A stretch of 64,000 nt of DNA from an uncultured Prevotellaceae bacterium (GTDB lineage: Bacteria; Bacteroidota; Bacteroidia; Bacteroidales; Bacteroidaceae), in contig CAMVKN010000001.1 in NCBI GenBank assembly GCA_947168045.1, positions 1 to 64,000 on the forward strand, written 5' to 3'. A program made the translations under genes and the position numbers. Of this stretch, positions 34,093-41,988 are shown piece by piece; the stretch's first letter is position 1, and each line of letters begins with the position of its first letter. The notes beneath the pieces were generated by a model. It saw only the letters and a program-made list of their open reading frames with translations, ran no database searches and was not told where the DNA came from.

Positions 34093-35394
34093 ATGAAACA
34101 TTTATCCTATTTCCTTTTATTCTTCAGCCTCAATGCCGCCGCCCAGACCTACGAGACGCAATACGCCCGCCCCGTGCACGACGTGATGCAGCAGGTGAGC
34201 CAGCAGTTCGGCGTGAGGATGAAGTTCGACGCCAATGTCGACACCGCCGGCGTCATGCTGACCTACGCTGATTTCCGCATCCGTCCCTACTCGCTGGAGC
34301 TGACGCTGGACAACATCTGCAAGCACTTCGACTGGAACTGGTGGAAGCAGAACGGCAACACGTATAAAATCAAGCGCTACGAGTATCCGCGCCGCCATGA
34401 GAACGAGGGACGACAGATGCTGCAGTGGCTCTCGGCCAAGTACAGCAACCGGGCACAATGGGAGCAACGCCGTGCCATACTTATTAAAGAGGTACGCGAG
34501 CGACTGGAGATTGACGCTTTCCTCGACTCATGCGTGAAAGACGCCCCGGCCATCCTGTCGAAGGTGAAGCGGCACGACGGCTACACCACGCAGAACATCT
34601 GCCTGGAGCTGACGCCCGGCCAGCATGTGTTCGGAACGATTTATACTCCCCTCCCTCGGAGGGGCCGGGGGAGGCTTCATCCGCTCATCATCTGTCCTGA
34701 CGGTCACTGGCCCTCGCGCTACCGCGACGACGAGCAGCAGCGCTTAGGCACACTGGCCAGGATGGGGGCCATCTGCGTGGACTTCGACCTCTATGGCTAT
34801 TCGCAGTCGGCAGCTGAGGTGGGCGACCACCACAGCGCCCGCGCACACATCTTCCAGGCAGCCTGCGGACTGAAGCTGCTCGACTGGATGCTGACGAACC
34901 GCCGTGACATCGACACCACGCGCGTGGCGGCCAACGGCGGCAGCGGCGGCGGCACACACACCGTGCTGCTCACCCTGCTCGACGACCGCATCAAAGCCTC
35001 GGCACCCGTGGTACATGTGGCAAGCCACTTCGACGGAGGATGCCCCTGCGAGAGCGGCATGCCCGTGCAGCTGGCCGGTGGGGGCACCTGCGAGGCGGAG
35101 CTGGCGGCCATCATCGCCCCGAAGCCACTGCTCCTGGTGAGCGACGGCGGCGACTGGACCAGCACGACGCCAGAGCTGGAGTTCCCCTTCATCAAGCGCA
35201 TCTTCGCCTTCTACGGCGCTGAGGGACAGGTCAGGAACATTCACCTGCCCGATGAGCGCCACGACTTCGGCCCCAACAAGCGGCAGGCGGTCTATGACTT
35301 CTTCGCTGACATCTTCGGCCTCGACCGCACGATGATTGACGAGAGCCGCGTCACCATACAGCCCGCCGAGGCCCTTCAAACCACAGGCTTTTAA
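34093..35394 (+). CDS. secreted alpha/beta-hydrolase esterase, CE19-like, with N-terminal STN-like domain
   Basis: 433 residues; signal peptide KHLSYFLLFFSLNAAAQ. Residues ~22-95 resemble an STN/secretin-type domain (VMQQVSQQFGVRMKFD, LTLDNICKHFDWNWW). The rest is an alpha/beta hydrolase: nucleophile S284 in NGGSGGGTH, acid near D351/D354 in SDGGDWT, and H390 in DERHDFG. The SGGG elbow and the neighbouring enzymes suggest a CE19 pectin/RG-II esterase like Bacteroides BT1017 (by recall). Residues ~183-197 (TIYTPLPRRGRGR) are an in-frame copy of the TATACTCCCCTC palindromic element. It lies between the four-helix element and GH95. Confidence 0.72.
   Translation: MKHLSYFLLFFSLNAAAQTYETQYARPVHDVMQQVSQQFGVRMKFDANVDTAGVMLTYADFRIRPYSLELTLDNICKHFDWNWWKQNGNTYKIKRYEYPRRHENEGRQMLQWLSAKYSNRAQWEQRRAILIKEVRERLEIDAFLDSCVKDAPAILSKVKRHDGYTTQNICLELTPGQHVFGTIYTPLPRRGRGRLHPLIICPDGHWPSRYRDDEQQRLGTLARMGAICVDFDLYGYSQSAAEVGDHHSARAHIFQAACGLKLLDWMLTNRRDIDTTRVAANGGSGGGTHTVLLTLLDDRIKASAPVVHVASHFDGGCPCESGMPVQLAGGGTCEAELAAIIAPKPLLLVSDGGDWTSTTPELEFPFIKRIFAFYGAEGQVRNIHLPDERHDFGPNKRQAVYDFFADIFGLDRTMIDESRVTIQPAEALQTTGF
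34642..34676. repeat. in-frame TATACTCCCCTC element in the esterase gene
   Basis: TATACTCCCCTCCCTCGGAG followed by GGGCCGGGGGAGGCTT, the same element as at 2474 and 54292 in intergenic DNA and in insert 3 of the large hydrolase. Confidence 0.8.
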
Positions 35395-35412
35395 CTACAG
35401 ACAACAGACTAT

Positions 35413-35449
35413 CATCAAATCTCAAACCTCAAATCTCAAATCTCAAATC
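35413..35449. repeat. heptanucleotide repeat (CTCAAAT) before the GH95 gene
   Basis: Five tandem 7-base units directly before the GH95 start codon; they replace a normal ribosome-binding region. Confidence 0.85.
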
Positions 35450-35451
35450 AA

Positions 35452-38082
35452 ATGGGAGCACGGACGCTGATAGCTTTATCATTTATCATTTATCATTTAT
35501 CATTTAGCCGCGCAGCGGCGCAACAGCTGTGGTACGACCGACCGGCACAGACATGGACACAGGCACTGCCCTTAGGCAACGGCACCATGGGGGCCATGGT
35601 CTACGGCACGCCCGCCGTGGAACGCATCAGCGTGAATGAGGAGACGCTGTGGGCCGGACGACCTAACCAGGTCATCAACCGCCACGCACGCGAATACCTG
35701 CCACGTGTGCGCCAGCTCATCTTCGACGGCAAGTATGCCGAGGCACAGGAGCTGGCCAACCGGATGGTGATGCCCGTGGGCGACGGACAGAACATGGGCA
35801 TGCCGTTTCAGCCCTTCGGCGACCTGTTCATCGCACAGCCCGGCCACAGCAGCTACAGTGGCTATGAGCGGCAGCTGGACCTGGCCAATGCCATCCACAC
35901 AGTGAGCTACAGCGTTGACGGCGTCGACTACCGCCGCGAGACGCTCACCCCGCTGGGCAGCAAGGTGGTGGCCGTCCGTCTGACGGCCTCGCGGCCGGGC
36001 ATGATTACTTTCAGCGCCTGGATGACCACGCCACACGACAACCCGCTGGTGGGCAGCGAGGGCATGGAGGCCACACTGACAGGACTGACCGCCAAGCATG
36101 AGAGCGTGAAGAGTCTGGTGCGCTTCCAGGGCCGTCTGGCGGTGGAGGCGCAGGGCGGAAGGGTGAGCCAGGCCGACGGCCAGCTGTCAGTGACGGGTGC
36201 CGACGAGGCCATCGTCTACCTGGCCGTGGGCAGCAGTGTGCGCAGCTATAACGACGTCAGCGGCGACGAGGCCGAGCAGAGCCGACAGCGACTGCACGAG
36301 GCCATGGCACTGGGCTACGACAAGCTGAAGGCGCGCCACCTGCAGCGCTACCACCAATATTATGACCGCGTGCAACTGGACCTGGGCGACGACCAGTTCC
36401 CCAAGGAGCCCACCAGCATGCGCATCACGAAGTTCCACGAGCGTACCGACAACTATCTCGTGGCTACCTACTTCCAGTTCGGGCGCTACCTGCTCATCAG
36501 CTCATCGCAGCCCGACGACATCAACCCCGCCAACCTTCAGGGCCTGTGGAACGACCGCATGTTCCCCTCATGGGACTCGAAGTACACCACGAACATCAAC
36601 CTGGAGATGAACTACTGGCCTGCCGAGGTGACCAACCTGACGGAGCTGAACGGGCCACTGTTCCGCCTCATCAGTGAAGTGAGCCAGACGGGCCGGCAGA
36701 CCGCCCGTGAGATGTACGGTGCCGACGGCTGGGTGCTGCACCACAACACCGACCAGTGGCGCGTCACCGGACCCATTGACCGGGCCGCCAGCGGACTATG
36801 GCCGACGGGCGCGGCATGGCTCTGCCGCCACCTGTGGGAGCACTATCTCTACACGGGCGACAAGGAGTTCCTGCGCCGTGCCTATCCCATCATGGAGAGT
36901 GCCGCCCGTTTCTACAGCCAGATTCTGGTGGAGGACCCCAACCACCGCTCGCCGACAACGGGCAAGCCCTACCTGGTGATATGTCCCGGCGAGTCGCCCG
37001 AACACGGTGGCAAGGGACGCCCCTCGCCTCTCGATGCCGGTGTGACAATGGACAACCAGCTCATCACCGAGCTGTTCAGCAATGTGCTGCAAGCTTCCAG
37101 TGTAGAGTGTAGAGTGGATAGTGTAGAGTTCTTGGACGAGCCAAGCGGCGAAGCCGAGCGTGCTTCCGCCGTCCCGTTAGGTGAAGGTATGGCGGTAGCA
37201 CGCTCGGCTTCGCCGCTTGGCTCGTCCAAGAACTCTACACTCTACACTCTACACTCTACACTCTTAGACACCCTTCGCCACCAGCTCACCCTTCTGCCGC
37301 CGATGAAGATTGGGCGCTGGGGACAGCTGCAGGAGTGGCTCGACGACGTGGACGACCCGCAGGACAACCACCGCCACTTCTCACATCTCTACGGCCTGTT
37401 CCCCTCCAACCAGATTTCGCCCTACCGCACGCCACAGCTGTGGCAGGCCGCCCGCACGTCGCTGCAGGCACGCGGCGATGTGTCAACGGGCTGGAGCATG
37501 GGGTGGAAGGTGTGCTCATGGGCACGTCTGCTGGATGGCGAGCATGCCTATAAGCTCATACAGGACCAGCTGACGCTGACGGCCGACACCTTCCTCATCA
37601 TCGGCACCACAAAGCAGCATGGCGGCACCTATCCGAACATGTTCGACGCCCACCCGCCGTTCCAGATTGACGGCAACTTCGGCTGCACGGCCGGCATCGC
37701 GGAGATGCTGCTACAGAGTCACGACGGCTTTGTCTACCTGCTGCCGGCACTGCCACAGGCTTGGGGCACGGGCAGCGTGACAGGCCTGAAGGCACGCGGC
37801 GGCTTTGAGGTGGACATGACATGGAGCGGCGGACGGCTGACGAAGGCCGTGGTGCGCTCTTCGCGTGGCGGCGTGTGCCGCCTGCGCTCGCTGGTTCCCT
37901 TAAAGGGGAAGGGACTGCGCAAGGCGCGTGGCGAGAACGCCAACGCGTCATTCAGCGTGATGCCCTCACCGGCGCCCATCGTCAGCAGCGAGGCTACCCT
38001 GCCACCTGTAACCCTGAAAAAGACATGGCTCTATGACCTGCCGACAGAGGCGGGGAAGGAGTATGTGCTCACTACGAGATAG
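35452..38082 (+). CDS. GH95 alpha-L-fucosidase/galactosidase with an in-frame palindromic insert
   Basis: An 876-residue secreted GH95 enzyme; family members are near 780-800. N-terminal beta-sandwich ([20 protein letters not shown]) leads to the (alpha/alpha)6 catalytic domain: [76 protein letters not shown]. Residues ~550-603 are not family sequence; they come from a long hairpin repeat inserted between FSNVLQ and LLDTLRHQL, leaving the frame intact. The signal-peptide core [10 protein letters not shown] is encoded by (TTATCAT)n. GH95 cleaves alpha-L-fucose or alpha-L-galactose; in an RG-II locus the latter is likely (compare BT1010, by recall). Whether the insert is tolerated is unknown. 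Confidence 0.88.
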   Translation: MGARTLIALSFIIYHLSFSRAAAQQLWYDRPAQTWTQALPLGNGTMGAMVYGTPAVERISVNEETLWAGRPNQVINRHAREYLPRVRQLIFDGKYAEAQELANRMVMPVGDGQNMGMPFQPFGDLFIAQPGHSSYSGYERQLDLANAIHTVSYSVDGVDYRRETLTPLGSKVVAVRLTASRPGMITFSAWMTTPHDNPLVGSEGMEATLTGLTAKHESVKSLVRFQGRLAVEAQGGRVSQADGQLSVTGADEAIVYLAVGSSVRSYNDVSGDEAEQSRQRLHEAMALGYDKLKARHLQRYHQYYDRVQLDLGDDQFPKEPTSMRITKFHERTDNYLVATYFQFGRYLLISSSQPDDINPANLQGLWNDRMFPSWDSKYTTNINLEMNYWPAEVTNLTELNGPLFRLISEVSQTGRQTAREMYGADGWVLHHNTDQWRVTGPIDRAASGLWPTGAAWLCRHLWEHYLYTGDKEFLRRAYPIMESAARFYSQILVEDPNHRSPTTGKPYLVICPGESPEHGGKGRPSPLDAGVTMDNQLITELFSNVLQASSVECRVDSVEFLDEPSGEAERASAVPLGEGMAVARSASPLGSSKNSTLYTLHSTLLDTLRHQLTLLPPMKIGRWGQLQEWLDDVDDPQDNHRHFSHLYGLFPSNQISPYRTPQLWQAARTSLQARGDVSTGWSMGWKVCSWARLLDGEHAYKLIQDQLTLTADTFLIIGTTKQHGGTYPNMFDAHPPFQIDGNFGCTAGIAEMLLQSHDGFVYLLPALPQAWGTGSVTGLKARGGFEVDMTWSGGRLTKAVVRSSRGGVCRLRSLVPLKGKGLRKARGENANASFSVMPSPAPIVSSEATLPPVTLKKTWLYDLPTEAGKEYVLTTR
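35476..35508 (+). repeat. heptanucleotide repeat encoding the GH95 signal-peptide core
   Basis: Four TTATCAT units plus TTAGC; the translation is a hydrophobic 7-residue cycle (LSFIIYH). Confidence 0.9.
37101..37262. repeat. long in-frame hairpin element inside the GH95 gene
   Basis: A perfect 44-base inverted repeat (37121-37164 and 37197-37240) extends inward with one mismatch to 50 bp around a 20-base loop, and outward into 7-base TGTAGAG / CTCTACA arrays. The frame is open through it. In the left array one unit reads TGGATAG instead of TGTAGAG, exactly where a perfect unit would put a TAG stop in frame. Confidence 0.95.
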
Positions 38083-38088
38083 ACAATT

Positions 38089-38628
38089 ATGGAAGAAGAG
38101 AACAAGACCATCGGCCATCCGCTTGACAAGTTCACCCACTGCCCCGTCTGCGGAAGCACGTCATTCGCCATCAACGACGTGAAGAGCAAGCATTGCCACG
38201 CTTGTGGCTTCACCTATTATGCCAACCCATCAACAGCCACGGCGGCGTTCATCATCAGGGACGGATGCCTCTTGGTGGCACGGCGAGCCAAGGAGCCGGC
38301 ATACGGCACGCTGGACCTGCCCGGTGGATTCGCCGACATGGACGAGACGGCCGAGGAGGGCATGCGCAGGGAAATCATGGAAGAAACGGGGCTGGCGGTA
38401 CAAGCACTGACCTATCTCTTCAGTCTGCCCAACCTCTATGACTATTCGGGCATGACCATCCACACACTCGACATGTTCTACCGTGCCGAGGTGGCCCCCG
38501 ATGCCGTGGCGGTGGCTGCCGACGATGCCGCCGAGCTGCGGTGGGTGCCGCTGACAGACGTACACCCCGAGGATTTCGGGCTTCACAGCATCAGCCAGGC
38601 CGTTGCCCGCTTCTTAAAGAGTCAATAA
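38089..38628 (+). CDS. NUDIX hydrolase with N-terminal zinc ribbon
   Basis: 179 residues. An N-terminal zinc ribbon (CPVCGSTSF ... CHACGF, ~18-42) leads into a NUDIX domain with the full box GGFADMDETAEEGMRREIME then ETG. This layout is shared with NADH pyrophosphatase-type enzymes, so the substrate may be NAD(H), an ADP-sugar or another nucleoside diphosphate derivative. It starts 6 bases after GH95 and so is in that operon; a sugar-nucleotide clearing role is possible. Confidence 0.88.
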   Translation: MEEENKTIGHPLDKFTHCPVCGSTSFAINDVKSKHCHACGFTYYANPSTATAAFIIRDGCLLVARRAKEPAYGTLDLPGGFADMDETAEEGMRREIMEETGLAVQALTYLFSLPNLYDYSGMTIHTLDMFYRAEVAPDAVAVAADDAAELRWVPLTDVHPEDFGLHSISQAVARFLKSQ

Positions 38629-38659
38629 CCGAATCGTAATTTAATCATTACTAATAACA

Positions 38660-39724
38660 ATGACAATGAACAAAGACCTGAACGACGCCGTGGAGCTGCT
38701 CCGCGAGCTGATAGCCACACCACGGGTGAGCCGCGAAGAGACGGCTGCCGCCGACATCATGGCGGCACGCATGGAACAATGGGGACTGCAGCCGCAGCGC
38801 GAGGCCAACAACGTGTGGGCAATATGCCCCGACTACGATGCACAGCGGCCCACACTGCTGCTCAACGCACACATTGACACGGTGAAGGCCGTGGCCTCCT
38901 GGACCCGCGACCCACACGATGCCGCCATTGAGGGCGACCGTCTCTACGGCCTGGGGGCCAACGACTGCGGCGGCGGACTGGTGACGCTGCTGATGACCTA
39001 TCGCAAGCTGCTCACACGCCCACGCGCGTACAACATTATATATTTGGCATCGGCCGAAGAAGAGGTGTCTGGGCGCGACGGTGTGGCCCGCTCCCTGCCG
39101 CTGCTGCCCGAGATAAGCGTGGCGGTGGTGGGCGAGCCGACAGGTCTGCAGCCCGCCATTGCCGAGCGCGGCCTGATGGTGGTGGACGGCTATGCCGACG
39201 GCGTGAGCGGCCATGCGGCACGCAACGAGGGTGTGAACGCCATCTATGAGGCCCTCGACGACCTGGTGTGGCTGCGCGACTACCGCTTCCAGCGCGTCAG
39301 CCCTCTGTTAGGACCGGCGAAGATGAGCGTCACCGTGGTGGAGAGCGGCACACAGCACAATGTGGTGCCCGACAAGCTGCACTTCGTGCTCGACGTGCGC
39401 ACCAATGAGCTGTATGAGAACGAGGAACTGCTGGCCTTCCTGCAAGGGCAGATGAAGAAGTGTCGCTTAGAGGCGCGCAGCTTCCGCCTCCACTCGTCGA
39501 AGATTGCTGCCGACCATCCGCTGGTACGGCGCTGTGTGGAGATGGGCCTGCAGCCCTTCGGGTCGCCCACGCTGAGCGACCAGTGCCTGATGGCGTTCCC
39601 CTCGCTGAAGCTGGGTCCGGGCGAGTCGTCACGCTCACACTCGGCCGATGAGTTCATCTGCCTGAGCGAGATGGAGCGTGCACTGACGCTGTACGAGCAG
39701 TTGTTCGACGGGGTGTGCCTATAG
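38660..39724 (+). CDS. argE: M20-family deacetylase, acetylornithine deacetylase type
   Basis: A 354-residue M20 metallopeptidase-fold amidohydrolase. Two-zinc site motifs: LLNAHIDTVKAV (His and Asp), GLGANDCGGG (bridging Asp), catalytic EEE in YLASAEEEVSG, and the C-terminal His in SRSHSADEF. The inserted dimerisation domain lies at ~165-280. In Bacteroidetes this branch removes the acyl group from N-acyl-ornithine in arginine synthesis; DapE-like use cannot be ruled out. It follows the NUDIX gene by 31 bases. An ATG at 38666 is an equally good start. Confidence 0.85.
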   Translation: MTMNKDLNDAVELLRELIATPRVSREETAAADIMAARMEQWGLQPQREANNVWAICPDYDAQRPTLLLNAHIDTVKAVASWTRDPHDAAIEGDRLYGLGANDCGGGLVTLLMTYRKLLTRPRAYNIIYLASAEEEVSGRDGVARSLPLLPEISVAVVGEPTGLQPAIAERGLMVVDGYADGVSGHAARNEGVNAIYEALDDLVWLRDYRFQRVSPLLGPAKMSVTVVESGTQHNVVPDKLHFVLDVRTNELYENEELLAFLQGQMKKCRLEARSFRLHSSKIAADHPLVRRCVEMGLQPFGSPTLSDQCLMAFPSLKLGPGESSRSHSADEFICLSEMERALTLYEQLFDGVCL

Positions 39725-39732
39725 GCAACGGC

Positions 39733-41076
39733 CTATAGGCGGCTCAGCCATACTTTCGGGTTGAGCAGGTTGTCCCAGTCTTGCAGACGGAACATGAGGA
39801 CATTGGTGGGGCCTACGTTGCCCAGAATCTGATTGGTGGTGACACTCTGTCCGGCAGTGACGCTGACGGACGAAAGATTGCTATAGACAGAGATATAGCG
39901 GCCGTGGCGCACCATGACGACATAGCTCTGTCCGGTATTGTAGACACGGCTGACCTCGCCGTTGAAGATGCACCGTGCCTGGGCCCCATGCTGGCCTTCC
40001 AAGTGGACGCCGCTGCTTCTCAGCGTGACACCGCCGATGACATATTCGCCGAAGGGCCGCACCACCCTGTAGCTGCCCGTGATGGGCACGGGCAGGCGCC
40101 CCTTGTTGCTGGCGAAGCTGCCCGACAGCTGTCGGTCAGGGTCGGCCTCACGATAGCTGGGCGCGGAAGGCGTGGACGGGTTGGCCGGTGTGGCCGTGGT
40201 GCCGCCACGGCGCCGGCGCCGGTTGTTGCGGGTCGTGTTGTTATTGGCGGCGGCAATGGCCTCCTGCTCACGGCGGCGCTGCTCGGCCAGCTGGCGCTGG
40301 CGCTCAGCCTCGGCACGCCGTGCCCGCTCCAGCTCCTCGGCTATCATCCTGTCAATCTTTGCCGTCAGCTCCGCCTCCTCGCGCTGTTGCTGCGCTATGA
40401 GCTTGTCCACCGTCTTGCGCTCCTGCTGCAGTTCAGCCACCAGGCGCTGCTGCTCTTGTCGGCGCTGCTCCAGCTGCTGCTGCTCAGCCTCGTTGCGGGC
40501 CAAGAGGGCGCTGAGCTCGCTGCGCGCCGTGTTCAGCTCGTCGAGCTTCATGGCCACCTGTTCACCCTTCTGCTTCACGGCCTCGCCCTGAGCACGCTGG
40601 TGCGTGGTGTACTCGTTCATGAAGCGCAGGCGGCGGTACATCTGGTCGAAGTTCCTGGCGCTGAGCACGAAGATGAGCTGACTCTGCGCGTTGCGGTTGC
40701 GGTACATGTAACGCACTGAGTGGATGTACTGCTGTCGGCGCTCCTCCAGCTCGTTCTGCAGCACGGTGAGCTGCGAGTCGAGCACGGCAATGTTGGCATT
40801 GACACTGTCCATGACCACATAGAGGCTGTCGAGCACCATCTGGCAATCGTCAATCTCCGAGGCCAGCGTCTCCACATCCTTCACCTTCTGCCGCAGCTCC
40901 CTCTCCAACTGCTCCTGACGCTGACGGGCCTGCTTCTGTCGCTGGCGCAGCTGACTGCGCTGGCGCTCCAGCTGCGTGCGGGGCGTCGACTGCTGACGCG
41001 TGCGCTGCCCTCTCCTTTGTGCAGGAGCCGCCAGGCAAAGCATCAGCAGCATCAGCAGCAGTGGCAGGCGTTTCAT
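39733..41076 (-). CDS. EnvC-like murein hydrolase activator (degenerate M23 domain)
   Basis: 447 residues. Signal peptide KRLPLLLMLLMLCLAAPAQ (start at 41076; a longer frame to 41100 adds eight residues). Residues ~20-290 are coiled coil rich in Gln, Arg and Glu. A short linker leads to a C-terminal LytM/M23 domain (~330-447). The zinc ligands are missing: the HxGxD block reads SSGVHLEGQ and the HxH block reads VYSNLSS, so it should not cleave peptidoglycan itself but activate amidases, as EnvC does under FtsEX control. It is last in the dut-TPR-DUF4292 operon, a common Bacteroidetes order. Confidence 0.88.
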   Translation of the reverse strand: MKRLPLLLMLLMLCLAAPAQRRGQRTRQQSTPRTQLERQRSQLRQRQKQARQRQEQLERELRQKVKDVETLASEIDDCQMVLDSLYVVMDSVNANIAVLDSQLTVLQNELEERRQQYIHSVRYMYRNRNAQSQLIFVLSARNFDQMYRRLRFMNEYTTHQRAQGEAVKQKGEQVAMKLDELNTARSELSALLARNEAEQQQLEQRRQEQQRLVAELQQERKTVDKLIAQQQREEAELTAKIDRMIAEELERARRAEAERQRQLAEQRRREQEAIAAANNNTTRNNRRRRRGGTTATPANPSTPSAPSYREADPDRQLSGSFASNKGRLPVPITGSYRVVRPFGEYVIGGVTLRSSGVHLEGQHGAQARCIFNGEVSRVYNTGQSYVVMVRHGRYISVYSNLSSVSVTAGQSVTTNQILGNVGPTNVLMFRLQDWDNLLNPKVWLSRL

Positions 41077-41118
41077 ATCAGGTCGGTGGAGCTTATGCAA
41101 GGTAATGGTACTGGTGGG

Positions 41119-41988
41119 TTACAGCGCCATGAAGCGACGCAGAATCTCGTCAATCTCTACCTCACGGTACTTGTCGCTGACGCGTGTGCGCAGCTCCCAG
41201 TCGTCATCGTTGTTCAGGTAGTTCAGCTTCACACCCAGCTTCACCTCCTTCTTCGGTGTGGTGAGCGTGATGCCCATGTCGCTGGGGAAGACCTTCGGGC
41301 CCAGGTTCTTGAAGCCGCGGTAGTCCCAGTTCAGCTGTGTGTTGCCATTCAGGGGATCGCGGTACATGATGTTGGCCATCTTGATGCGACCTGTCTGCTC
41401 ATTCACCAGCCAGCTGTAGAACATCTTGCTGCGCACCTTGTCGCCGTCGCCATCCTCATAGTTGATGATGGCCTCGTTGTCGCCCAGCGACTGCGAGGTG
41501 AACTGCTTTTTGTCCTCGTCGGCCAGCGTTGCCTTGCCCGGCTGGAACAGCTCGTTCCAGAACAGTGCCTGCAGGGTGTTGAAGTTGATGCCGCTGTTGC
41601 GCAGGAAGTCGACATAGTAGTAAGGTGCCTTCAGGTACTGCTTGTTGATGCGGTCCATGATGAGCACATAGTCCTGCGTGAACTCCAGGCGTGCAGCCTC
41701 GACGAAGCCAAAGGCCATGAGCTGCAGGCGGATGACATCGTCGCGCTTCATGCGCAGGTTACCAGTGAGCGAAATCTCCTGGTCGCCGACGGCAACGGAG
41801 AACTTCACCTTCGAACTGACGAAGACCATCTTATCGTTCTTTTGACTGTTCACCCTGCTGAGCAGCTCTTCCTGTTCAGGACTAACGACGACGGGCTTCT
41901 CTGTCTCGACGGTCTTGTGCGAGCGACAGGCGACCATCATCAGCGGCAATGCCAGCACTGCCATCTTGAAAATGCTAGATAGTTTCAT
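41119..41988 (-). CDS. DUF4292 lipoprotein
   Basis: A 289-residue lipoprotein with signal peptide ending in lipobox MMVAC. The mature part is beta-rich (VKFSVAVGDQEISLTGNLRM, RLQLMAFGFVEAARLEFT), like the LolA/LolB fold seen in DUF4292. Its start overlaps the TPR gene stop by 4 bases (ATGA), so the two are translationally coupled. A role in lipoprotein or LPS handling in the envelope is possible; no experimental function is known to me. Confidence 0.85.
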   Translation of the reverse strand: MKLSSIFKMAVLALPLMMVACRSHKTVETEKPVVVSPEQEELLSRVNSQKNDKMVFVSSKVKFSVAVGDQEISLTGNLRMKRDDVIRLQLMAFGFVEAARLEFTQDYVLIMDRINKQYLKAPYYYVDFLRNSGINFNTLQALFWNELFQPGKATLADEDKKQFTSQSLGDNEAIINYEDGDGDKVRSKMFYSWLVNEQTGRIKMANIMYRDPLNGNTQLNWDYRGFKNLGPKVFPSDMGITLTTPKKEVKLGVKLNYLNNDDDWELRTRVSDKYREVEIDEILRRFMAL

